Shown here: positions 1 through 5,079 of the stretch, piece by piece
Numbering within the stretch: position 1 is the stretch's first letter
How the letters are laid out: every line of letters begins with the position of its first letter
From: Tepidimonas sp.
GTDB lineage: Bacteria; Pseudomonadota; Gammaproteobacteria; Burkholderiales; Burkholderiaceae_C
NCBI GenBank assembly: GCA_025054905.1
Contig: JANWZF010000041.1
Coordinates: 1 to 5,079 of the forward strand
Reading direction: 5' to 3'
Length of the DNA: 5,079 nt
Notes under the pieces: generated by a model
The model's input: the letters and a program-made list of their open reading frames with translations, nothing else
Databases searched by the model: none
What the model was told of the DNA's origin: nothing
Position numbers and translations under genes: made by a program

Positions 1-737
1 CGGCGCAGCCCGGCGGTGTCGATCAGTTCGAAGCGGCGCCCCTGCCGCTCAAACGGCACGCGGATCGCATCGCGCGTCGTGCCGGGCAGATCAAACGCCA
101 CCAGCCGCTCTTCGCCAAGCCAGGCGTTGATCAAGGTGGACTTGCCGACGTTGGGCCGGCCCGCCACCGCCAGCCGGATCACCCCATCTTCGGCCCGCGC
201 GCGCGCCTCGGCCTCGTGCGGGTCCTCCGCGGGCTCGGGCACGTGCGCCAAGGCGGCCTCCACCAGCGAACGCAGCCCCTGCCCGTGGGCTGCCGAGACG
301 GGCACCACCTCGCCCAGCCCCAGCTCGTAAAACTCGGCCCATTGGGCGCTTTCGCGCATGCCCTCGGCCTTGTTGGCCACCAGCACCACCGGCTTGCCCA
401 GGCGGCGCAGGTAGGCTGCGATGTCATGGTCTTGCGCAGTCAATCCGGCGCGCACATCCACCACGAACAGCACGACGTCGGCTTCGGCCACCGCCTGGCG
501 CGTCTGCTTGGCCATCTCGCGCACGATGCCTTGCTCGGCGGTGGGCTCAAAGCCCCCGGTATCGACGACGATGAAGTCGCGCCCACCCCAACGCGCCTGG
601 CCATAGTGGCGGTCGCGCGTCAGCCCGGGCAGATCGGCCACCAGCGCGTCGCGGCTGCGCGTCAGGCGGTTGAACAGGGTGGATTTACCGACGTTGGCCC
701 GCCCGACCAACGCCACCACCGGTGTCGGCGTGGTCAT
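1..737 (-). CDS. der: GTPase Der (EngA), 3' end outside window
   Basis: Der is an essential GTPase with two tandem G domains that acts in maturation of the 50S ribosomal subunit. The reading frame starts at ATG 737-735 and stays open to the window edge, giving 245 complete codons; the family is usually about 450-490 residues, so roughly the second half is missing. First G domain: P-loop GRANVGKS (12-19), PGLTRDRHYG (37-46), DTGGFEP (59-65), NKAE (122-125) and SAAHGQG (148-154). An acidic, Ala/Arg-rich linker (about 166-185) leads to the second G domain: GRPNVGKS (193-200), PGTTRDAI (218-225) and DTAGL (240-244). Its G4/G5 motifs and the KH-like C-terminal domain lie outside. The start overlaps the bamB stop (ATGA), implying coupling. 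Two oddities are Ala in place of the usual Pro in the first P-loop and NKAE instead of NKxD; the latter is, from memory, common in betaproteobacterial Der. Identity is secure. Confidence 0.97.
   Translation of the reverse strand, partial: MTTPTPVVALVGRANVGKSTLFNRLTRSRDALVADLPGLTRDRHYGQARWGGRDFIVVDTGGFEPTAEQGIVREMAKQTRQAVAEADVVLFVVDVRAGLTAQDHDIAAYLRRLGKPVVLVANKAEGMRESAQWAEFYELGLGEVVPVSAAHGQGLRSLVEAALAHVPEPAEDPHEAEARARAEDGVIRLAVAGRPNVGKSTLINAWLGEERLVAFDLPGTTRDAIRVPFERQGRRFELIDTAGLR
734..737 (-). promoter_or_regulatory. ATGA stop/start overlap, bamB-der
   Basis: The der ATG (737-735) overlaps the bamB TGA (736-734). No convincing Shine-Dalgarno stands in front of der, only GGCGG within CTGGCGGCCGCA, so coupling to bamB translation is the likely mode of initiation. 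Confidence 0.9.
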
Positions 738-1885
738 TGCGGCCGCCAGGCGAAGATACCGCCGTTGCGCGTGACGGCGATCAGGGTGTTGCCCACCGCC
801 AGCGGGCCTTCGACAATGGCCGAGCCGTCGGTGGCCAGCCGATTGAGCATCGCGCCGTCGGCGCGCGCCAGCAAATGCACATACCCTTGGGCGTCACCGA
901 TGGCCAACGAGCGGCCGATGGCCAGCGGGGCGCTCAAGCCCCGGTGCAGCAGCCGCTCATGGGTCCACAAACGCGCCCCATCGCGCCGCGCCAACGCAAT
1001 CACACGGCCGTTGGCCTCCACCCCGTAGACCCGCTCGCCATCGGCCTGCACCCCGCTGGCACCGTCGGCCGACTGCGTCCACAGCAGGCGGCCCGCTGCG
1101 GCGTCGACGCAACCGATGGCGACCTGAAACGCCCGCGCGCAGAGCACGTCCCCATCGCGCCCGACGCGGCCGACCAGATCGACCAGACGTTCGATCTCGG
1201 TGGCCCCGCGCGTGCGGCCGATCACCGCATCCCACAGCACGCGACCCTGATCGGGGTCGAAGCCAACCATGCGCCCCCCGACGCCAGCCACGAGTGTATT
1301 GCCCACCGCCGTCAGCACGCCGGGCTGCTGCAGCACCAGCGGCTCGGTGCCGCGGCTGGGCTGTTGCCACAGCCGCATGCCGGTGCGGGCATCGAAGGCC
1401 GCCACGCTGCGGTCGCCCGCCAGCACGAACACCCGCTCGCCGGCCACCAGGGGGGCCGTGTAGACGCGCGCGCTCAAGCGCTGGCGCCAGGCCACGCCGC
1501 TTTCGGTCAGCACCACCAGCTCTGAGTCGCGCGTGACCAGCGCCACCCGGCGACCATCGAAGCCAACCCCGGCGGCCATCGCAGCACCGGCGCTGGCGCG
1601 CCAGCGCAGCCGGCCACTGTCGCCGTCAAAGACGCTGACCTCGCCGGCAGCATTGGCCACCGCCAGCTGCCCGTCGCGCACCACGGGCACCAGCAACGCG
1701 TCCACCGCGCCGATCGACTGGGTCCAGACCTGGCGGGCCTCCACGAGGGGCACCACCGGCTCCAGCGGCGTCGGCTGTGGCTTCTTCGGCCCCGAGGAAC
1801 ACGCCGCCAGGACCATCCACGCAAGGGCGGCCATCCCCCAGCGGATCGGCCGCGCAGCGGCCCACTGCAACGCCGTGTGGATCAT
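734..1885 (-). CDS. bamB: Outer-membrane assembly lipoprotein BamB
   Basis: BamB is a periplasm-facing lipoprotein subunit of the BAM complex; it binds BamA and helps fold beta-barrel outer-membrane proteins. The protein has 383 residues from ATG 1885-1883, close to the family length. A short basic, hydrophobic signal peptide ends in the lipobox LAAC, so Cys29 should be the lipidated first residue of the mature protein; Ser at +2 favours outer-membrane sorting. The rest is a PQQ-like beta-propeller with recurring G-x-L-x-W blade motifs near residues 92, 131, 171, 215, 266 and 305, and the family-typical segment RGATEIERLVD (226-236). The frame is open 32 codons further upstream, but that extension runs inside the yfgM-like gene and would push the lipobox far from the N-terminus, so it is rejected. 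The start overlaps the upstream stop as ATGA, with a modest GGGA eight bases before it; the stop overlaps the der start the same way. Confidence 0.95.
   Translation of the reverse strand: MIHTALQWAAARPIRWGMAALAWMVLAACSSGPKKPQPTPLEPVVPLVEARQVWTQSIGAVDALLVPVVRDGQLAVANAAGEVSVFDGDSGRLRWRASAGAAMAAGVGFDGRRVALVTRDSELVVLTESGVAWRQRLSARVYTAPLVAGERVFVLAGDRSVAAFDARTGMRLWQQPSRGTEPLVLQQPGVLTAVGNTLVAGVGGRMVGFDPDQGRVLWDAVIGRTRGATEIERLVDLVGRVGRDGDVLCARAFQVAIGCVDAAAGRLLWTQSADGASGVQADGERVYGVEANGRVIALARRDGARLWTHERLLHRGLSAPLAIGRSLAIGDAQGYVHLLARADGAMLNRLATDGSAIVEGPLAVGNTLIAVTRNGGIFAWRPQ
1882..1885 (-). promoter_or_regulatory. ATGA stop/start overlap, yfgM-like-bamB
   Basis: The bamB ATG (1885-1883) overlaps the TGA of the yfgM-like gene (1884-1882). 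This fixes the bamB start in agreement with its lipoprotein signal peptide and points to translational coupling of two envelope-biogenesis genes. Confidence 0.9.
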
Positions 1886-2541
1886 GGCTGTTGTCCCGGC
1901 GCTGCGGGGTCCACCCCGAGCGCATTGAGTTTGGCTTCCACCAGGCTGCGGTAGGCCACCTCGGGGGCCATCCCGCGCCAAGCCTGCAAGTAGGCTTCCT
2001 GGGCGGCCTGCAACTGCCCCTGGCGCTGGCGCAAATCGCCCAAGCGATCGTCACGCCAGGGCTGCAGCGCGGCCGGCAGCGGCGCCTGCAGCAGGCGCTG
2101 GGCTTCATCGAGCTGACCGGCGTCCAGGGCCAGGCCCGCCAGACGCAGGCGCGCCAACGCCGCCAGCTCATCGTCGTCGCGGCGCTGCAGCACGAACTGC
2201 AACGCCGCACGGGCCGGCTCTGCCTGACCGGCTTCGGCCAGCGCGCGGGCGGCCAACAGCGCGCCCAGGCGCGCCTGCTCGGTGCGTGCCGCCCGTGCCT
2301 GCAGATCGGCCCAGGCTTGCTGCACGCGCTCGACCTGACCCACCCGTACAGCCTGCTCAAGCTCATCGAGCAGCACCGCCGCCTGCTGGGCCTGCCGCTG
2401 CTGCCAGTACTGCCAGCCCTGCCAGGCCGCATAAGCGGCCAGCACCAGCGTCAGGGTCCAGGTGATCAGATTGCCCCAGCGAGCCCAGAACGCCTTCAGC
2501 TGGGCAAGCTGTTCCTGTTCTTCGAGGTCGTATGCCGCCAT
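1882..2541 (-). CDS. YfgM-like membrane-anchored TPR protein
   Basis: This 219-residue protein matches the YfgM family by layout, neighbours and sequence style. The N-terminus (DLEEQEQLAQLKAFWARWGN, residues 5-24) is cytoplasmic and charged. One transmembrane segment follows at about 25-43, then a long Ala/Gln/Leu/Arg-rich helical region (about 48-205) with TPR-like repeats, including RLGDLRQRQGQLQAAQEAY (166-184). In E. coli YfgM associates with SecYEG together with PpiD and passes exported proteins to periplasmic chaperones; the same role is inferred here, not shown. ATG 2541-2539 is chosen because it places the conserved DLEEQEQ segment at the start, as in relatives, with a weak GGA six bases upstream. 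An in-frame GTG directly precedes it, and an ATG at 2589-2587 would add 16 non-family residues. The stop overlaps the bamB start. It is the first gene after the only gap in the cluster. The exact function in this organism is unknown. Confidence 0.88.
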   Translation of the reverse strand: MAAYDLEEQEQLAQLKAFWARWGNLITWTLTLVLAAYAAWQGWQYWQQRQAQQAAVLLDELEQAVRVGQVERVQQAWADLQARAARTEQARLGALLAARALAEAGQAEPARAALQFVLQRRDDDELAALARLRLAGLALDAGQLDEAQRLLQAPLPAALQPWRDDRLGDLRQRQGQLQAAQEAYLQAWRGMAPEVAYRSLVEAKLNALGVDPAAPGQQP

Positions 2542-2557
2542 CACGAATCCATCATCC

Positions 2558-2580
2558 GCGCAGCATCCGCCACGCTGCGC
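2558..2580 (-). repeat. 7-bp inverted repeat upstream of yfgM-like gene
   Basis: Perfect arms GCGCAGC and GCTGCGC flank a 9-base loop, so the minus-strand transcript can form a GC-rich hairpin ending 16 bases before the chosen ATG. It is not followed by a U-run and so is not a classic terminator. It could affect translation initiation or RNA stability, or be a chance palindrome in GC-rich DNA. Confidence 0.4.
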
Positions 2581-2587
2581 CGCATGC

Positions 2588-2616
2588 ATTGTAGGGGCTT
2601 CGCCCGCTGCCGCCGA
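2588..2616 (-). promoter_or_regulatory. Possible weak internal sigma-70 promoter
   Basis: On the minus strand TACAAT lies at 2593-2588, one mismatch from the TATAAT -10 consensus. Seventeen bases upstream, TCGGCG (2616-2611) matches TTGACA at only three of six positions. A better -35-like TTGACC at 2626-2621, at the end of hisS, is 27 bases from the -10, too far to pair with it. There is no TGn extended -10. If active, it would start a transcript about 40 bases upstream of the yfgM-like start codon and drive yfgM-like, bamB and der independently of ispG-hisS. The evidence is a single good hexamer, so this is a suggestion only. Confidence 0.3.
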
Positions 2617-2617
2617 T

Positions 2618-3922
2618 TCAGGTCAATGTGGGCGCCAGCTCACGCGCCCATTGCTGCGCCTGCGCCAGCGGCCGCAGCACCTGCTGCGCCACCGTGCCCT
2701 CGGGCTGCGCGCGCAACGGCTTGATGGCCACGCTACCCTGCGCCAGCTCATCGGCGCCAAAAATCAGGGCGTAACGCGCACCGCTGGCGTCGGCCTTTTT
2801 AAACTGCGCTTTCATGCTGGCCAGGCCATCGGGGGTGCTGGCATGCATCAACACCTGCAGCCCGGCCTGACGCAGCGCGCGCAGCACAGGCAACACCTGC
2901 GCCCAGGCCGCTGCATCCGGCACGATGGCATAGGCATCCGGCACCGGCGCTGCGGGCAGGCGTTGTTGGGCTTCGAGCAGCGCCAGGATGCGCTCGACCC
3001 CCATGGCCCAGCCGACGCCCGGCGCGGGCTTGCCGCCGAGTTCGGCCACCAACCCGTCGTAGCGTCCCCCGGCACACACCGTGCCCTGGGCCCCGAGCGA
3101 AGTGGTGACGAACTCAAACACCGTGTGCTGGTAATAGTCGAGCCCCCGCACCAGCCGTGGGTTGACCCGGTAGGCGATGCCCTGCGCCTGCAGCAGGGCG
3201 CACACCGTCTCGAAATGGGCGCGCGAGGTCGCCCCCAAATGATCCAGCAGGCGCGGCGCCTGCTCCACCAGCGCCTGCATGGCCGGGTTTTTGGTGTCCA
3301 GGATGCGCAACGGGTTGGTGTAAAGGCGGCGCCGGGCATCTTCGTCGAGCTGGTCACGGTGCTGCTCGAAATAGGCAATCAACGCCTGGCGGTGCGCCGC
3401 CCGTTCGGCCGGCTGGCCCAGCGTGTTGATCTCCAGCACGATGTCTTCGAGCCCAAGCTGCTGCCACAGGTCAGCGGCCATCGTGATCAGCTCGGCGTCC
3501 ACCTCGGGCCCTGCCAGCCCCAGCGCCTCCACCCCGATTTGGTGGAACTGCCGGTAGCGCCCGCGCTGCGGCCGCTCGTGCCGAAACATCGGCCCCATGT
3601 AGTAAAAGCGCTTGGGCCCGTCGTACAGCAGCGCATGCTCCACCACCGCGCGCACCACGCCGGCCGTACCCTCCGGCCGCAGCGCCAGCTGCTCGCCATT
3701 GAGCCGGTCCTCGAAGGCGTACATTTCCTTTTCGACGATGTCGGTGACCTCGCCCAAACCGCGCACGAACAGCGCCAGCGGCTCGACGATCGGCGTGCGA
3801 ATGTTGCGGTAGCCATAGCGCTGCAACAGGGCGCGCACGCGCTGTTCCAGCCACTCCCAGTGCGCCGACTGCGGCGGCGCAATATCGTTCATGCCCTTGA
3901 CGGCGGTGATGCGTTCGCTCAT
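2618..3922 (-). CDS. hisS: Histidine--tRNA ligase (HisRS)
   Basis: This cytoplasmic class II aminoacyl-tRNA synthetase charges tRNA-His with histidine using ATP. The full-length protein has 434 residues; the E. coli enzyme has 424. Visible landmarks are the N-terminal KGMNDIAPP (9-17) and motif 1 region with RNIRTPIVEP (39-48), RPEGTAG (82-88), motif 2 FRHERPQRGRYRQFHQ (113-128), the histidine-specific LVRGLDYYQHTVFEF (257-271, with the catalytic-loop Arg259), AGGRYDGL (284-291), and motif 3 GVGWAMGVERI (302-312). The C-terminal anticodon-binding domain spans about 328-434. All signature residues are present, so the enzyme should be active. ATG 3922-3920 starts at the family-typical N-terminus and overlaps the ispG stop by 4 bases (ATGA). 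No strong Shine-Dalgarno is visible, only GGCGAG about nine bases upstream, consistent with coupling to ispG translation. Identification is essentially certain. Confidence 0.99.
   Translation of the reverse strand: MSERITAVKGMNDIAPPQSAHWEWLEQRVRALLQRYGYRNIRTPIVEPLALFVRGLGEVTDIVEKEMYAFEDRLNGEQLALRPEGTAGVVRAVVEHALLYDGPKRFYYMGPMFRHERPQRGRYRQFHQIGVEALGLAGPEVDAELITMAADLWQQLGLEDIVLEINTLGQPAERAAHRQALIAYFEQHRDQLDEDARRRLYTNPLRILDTKNPAMQALVEQAPRLLDHLGATSRAHFETVCALLQAQGIAYRVNPRLVRGLDYYQHTVFEFVTTSLGAQGTVCAGGRYDGLVAELGGKPAPGVGWAMGVERILALLEAQQRLPAAPVPDAYAIVPDAAAWAQVLPVLRALRQAGLQVLMHASTPDGLASMKAQFKKADASGARYALIFGADELAQGSVAIKPLRAQPEGTVAQQVLRPLAQAQQWARELAPTLT
3919..3922 (-). promoter_or_regulatory. ATGA stop/start overlap, ispG-hisS
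   Basis: The hisS ATG (3922-3920) shares its last two bases with the ispG TGA (3921-3919). The weak ribosome binding site in front of hisS suggests re-initiation by ribosomes that finish ispG. Confidence 0.9.
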
Positions 3923-5079
3923 GCGTGGCTCGCCGGCGCGCCGCGGCCCCAGCGGCGCACCACGTAGTCTTCAACGATTTGTCGGAAATCCTCGGCAATG
4001 CGCTCGCCGCGCAGCGTGGCCACTTTCTGGCCATCGACGTACACCGGTGCGGCGGGTGCCTCGCCAGTGCCGGGCAGGCTGATGCCGATGTCGGCATGCT
4101 TGCTCTCACCCGGGCCATTGACAATGCAGCCCATGACCGCGACCTTGAGATTTTCAACGCCCGGGTAGCGCTGGCGCCACTCGGGCATCGCGGCGCGCAG
4201 ATGGTCGTCGATCTGCTTGGCCAGCTCCTGAAACACCGTGCTGGTGGTGCGCCCGCAGCCGGGACAGGCCGTGACGCTGGGCACAAAGGCCCGCAAGCCC
4301 AGCGCCTGCAGGATCTCCAGCGCCACCACCACCTCCTGCGTGCGAGGCTCGCCCGGCTGGGGGGTCAGGCTGACGCGGATCGTGTCCCCGATGCCCTGCT
4401 GCAGCAGCACCGCCAGCGCGGCGGTGGAAGCCACCACACCCCTGGTGCCCATGCCGGCTTCGGTCAGCCCCAGATGCAGCGGGTGGTCGCAGCGCCGCGC
4501 CAGTTCCTGGTACACGGCGATCAGATCCTGCACGTTGGACACCTTGCACGACAGCACGATGTCTTCGGGCTTCATGCCGAGCTGCTGCGCCCGTTCGGCC
4601 GAAGCCAGCGCCGAGGTGATCAGCGCCTCGTACATGACCTGGCGCGCATCCCAGGGCTGGGCGCGGCGGGCATTGGCGTCCATCAACTCGGCCAGCAGCT
4701 CCTGGTCCAGGCTGCCCCAGTTGACGCCAATGCGAATCGGCTTGCCCCAGCGCAACGCCGCCTCCACCATCTGCGCAAACTGCCTGTCCTTTTTGTCGCC
4801 ACGCCCCACATTACCCGGATTGATGCGGTACTTGGACAGCGCCTGCGCCATCGCCGGATGGTCCTGCAGCAGCCGGTGACCGTTGAAGTGGAAATCCCCG
4901 ATCAACGGCACCGGCACGCCCATGCGGTCAAGCTGCTCACGGATGTAGGGCACGGCGCGCGCGGCCTCGTCATGGTTGACCGTGATGCGCACCAGCTCCG
5001 AGCCGGCCTGCGCCAGCTCCTTGACCTGAATCGCGGTGGCCACCGCGTCGGCGGTGTCGGTGTTGGTCATCGACTGCAC
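3919..5079 (-). CDS. ispG: 4-hydroxy-3-methylbut-2-enyl diphosphate synthase IspG, 5' end outside window
   Basis: IspG (GcpE) is a cytoplasmic 4Fe-4S enzyme of the MEP isoprenoid pathway that reductively converts methylerythritol cyclodiphosphate to HMBPP; flavodoxin or ferredoxin is the usual electron donor. The window holds 386 codons. The first, GTG, is the internal Val of the conserved VQSMTNT segment, not a start; by comparison with E. coli IspG recalled from memory, about 30 N-terminal residues are missing. The TIM-barrel part (window residues 1 to about 245) shows INPGN (86-90), PIRIGVNWGSL (114-124) and LHLGLTEAG (201-209). The cluster domain carries CPGCGR (272-277) and GCIVNGPGE (317-325), so the expected ligands Cys272, Cys275, Cys318 and Glu325 are all present. 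The C275-C318 spacing is longer than in E. coli, as in other betaproteobacterial forms. The stop overlaps the hisS start (ATGA). Confidence 0.98.
   Translation of the reverse strand: MQSMTNTDTADAVATAIQVKELAQAGSELVRITVNHDEAARAVPYIREQLDRMGVPVPLIGDFHFNGHRLLQDHPAMAQALSKYRINPGNVGRGDKKDRQFAQMVEAALRWGKPIRIGVNWGSLDQELLAELMDANARRAQPWDARQVMYEALITSALASAERAQQLGMKPEDIVLSCKVSNVQDLIAVYQELARRCDHPLHLGLTEAGMGTRGVVASTAALAVLLQQGIGDTIRVSLTPQPGEPRTQEVVVALEILQALGLRAFVPSVTACPGCGRTTSTVFQELAKQIDDHLRAAMPEWRQRYPGVENLKVAVMGCIVNGPGESKHADIGISLPGTGEAPAAPVYVDGQKVATLRGERIAEDFRQIVEDYVVRRWGRGAPASHA

Larger units (their letters stand above)
2542..2617 (-). other. Only intergenic gap, hisS to yfgM-like
   Basis: This 76-base stretch separates the hisS stop from the yfgM-like start and is the only non-coding DNA in the window. 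It contains a candidate -10 element, a 7-bp inverted repeat, and a tiny 4-bp GGGC/GCCC hairpin with a GAA loop (2595-2605). No T-run follows either stem on the minus strand, so there is no intrinsic terminator. Transcription from hisS probably reads through. Confidence 0.8.

Noticed and set aside
216..1525. Two plus-strand open frames of about 270 codons opposite der and bamB (216-1028 and 722-1525)
   Set aside because: They are antisense to two well-identified genes, have low-complexity composition, and resemble no family I recognise.
1886..1981. 32-codon upstream extension of bamB
   Set aside because: It lies within the yfgM-like coding region and would bury the signal peptide and lipobox in the protein; the ATGA overlap start at 1885 explains the lipoprotein signal.
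2542..2589. Upstream ATG (2589) for the yfgM-like gene
   Set aside because: It adds a Cys/Gly-rich 16-residue stretch unlike the family N-terminus and has no ribosome binding site in front of it. The ATG also overlaps the candidate -10 element.
2558..2605. Intrinsic terminator between hisS and yfgM-like
   Set aside because: Two hairpins can be drawn (7 bp and 4 bp), but neither is followed by a T-run on either strand, so neither fits a Rho-independent terminator.
1777..2724. 315-codon plus-strand open frame opposite yfgM-like and parts of bamB and hisS
   Set aside because: It spans three real genes in antisense and ends in a Pro/Ala-rich tail. It is a shadow of the minus-strand coding bias.
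2462..3967. 501-codon plus-strand open frame opposite hisS
   Set aside because: It lies entirely antisense to hisS, the spacer and the ends of the neighbouring genes; its translation is rich in His, Arg, Gln and Pro with no recognisable domain. Long antisense open frames are expected in GC-rich DNA with strong third-position bias.
5077..5079. GTG at the right edge as the ispG start
   Set aside because: The codon encodes the conserved Val of VQSMTNT inside the IspG barrel. Starting there would delete the first strand of the fold, so the real start must lie beyond the window.
1..5079. Mobile element, CRISPR array, tRNA or rRNA gene, or novel system
   Set aside because: Apart from the 76-base spacer, the whole window is filled by five recognised core genes on one strand. 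I saw no array-like repeats, transposase motifs, cloverleaf sequences or change in base composition.

Overview
The window is a densely packed, GC-rich piece of bacterial chromosome in which every gene lies on the minus strand. In transcription order (right to left) it holds ispG (5' end outside the window), hisS, a YfgM-like tetratricopeptide membrane protein, bamB, and der/engA (3' end outside the window). This gene order is a well-known housekeeping cluster of Beta- and Gammaproteobacteria. The residue-level style of the proteins suggests a betaproteobacterium of the order Burkholderiales, probably Comamonadaceae-like: an IspG with a long insert and the GCIVNGPGESKHADIGIS segment, a YfgM-like protein starting with DLEEQEQLxxLKAFW, and a first Der G-domain with NKAE at the G4 position. 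The genus cannot be fixed by eye.

Layout: 3919-5079 ispG (isoprenoid precursor synthesis); 2618-3922 hisS (histidyl-tRNA synthetase); 2542-2617 the only intergenic gap, 76 bases; 1882-2541 YfgM-like protein with one membrane segment and a periplasmic TPR region; 734-1885 bamB (outer-membrane lipoprotein of the beta-barrel assembly machine); 1-737 der (double GTPase for 50S ribosome assembly). Three of the four gene junctions are 4-base ATGA overlaps, so the genes are almost certainly co-transcribed and translationally coupled. The fourth junction (hisS to yfgM-like) is the only place with room for regulation. It holds a possible -10 element (TACAAT) and a 7-bp GC-rich inverted repeat, both weak evidence.

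Functionally the cluster mixes isoprenoid synthesis, translation (HisRS, Der) and envelope biogenesis (YfgM-like, BamB). The YfgM-like/BamB pair fits together: in E. coli YfgM is linked to the SecYEG translocon and periplasmic chaperones, and BamB receives outer-membrane proteins at the BAM complex. There are no mobile elements, RNA genes, CRISPR arrays or signs of horizontal transfer. This is an ordinary core-genome region, and I found no undescribed system in it. The findings listed are small sequence-level details.
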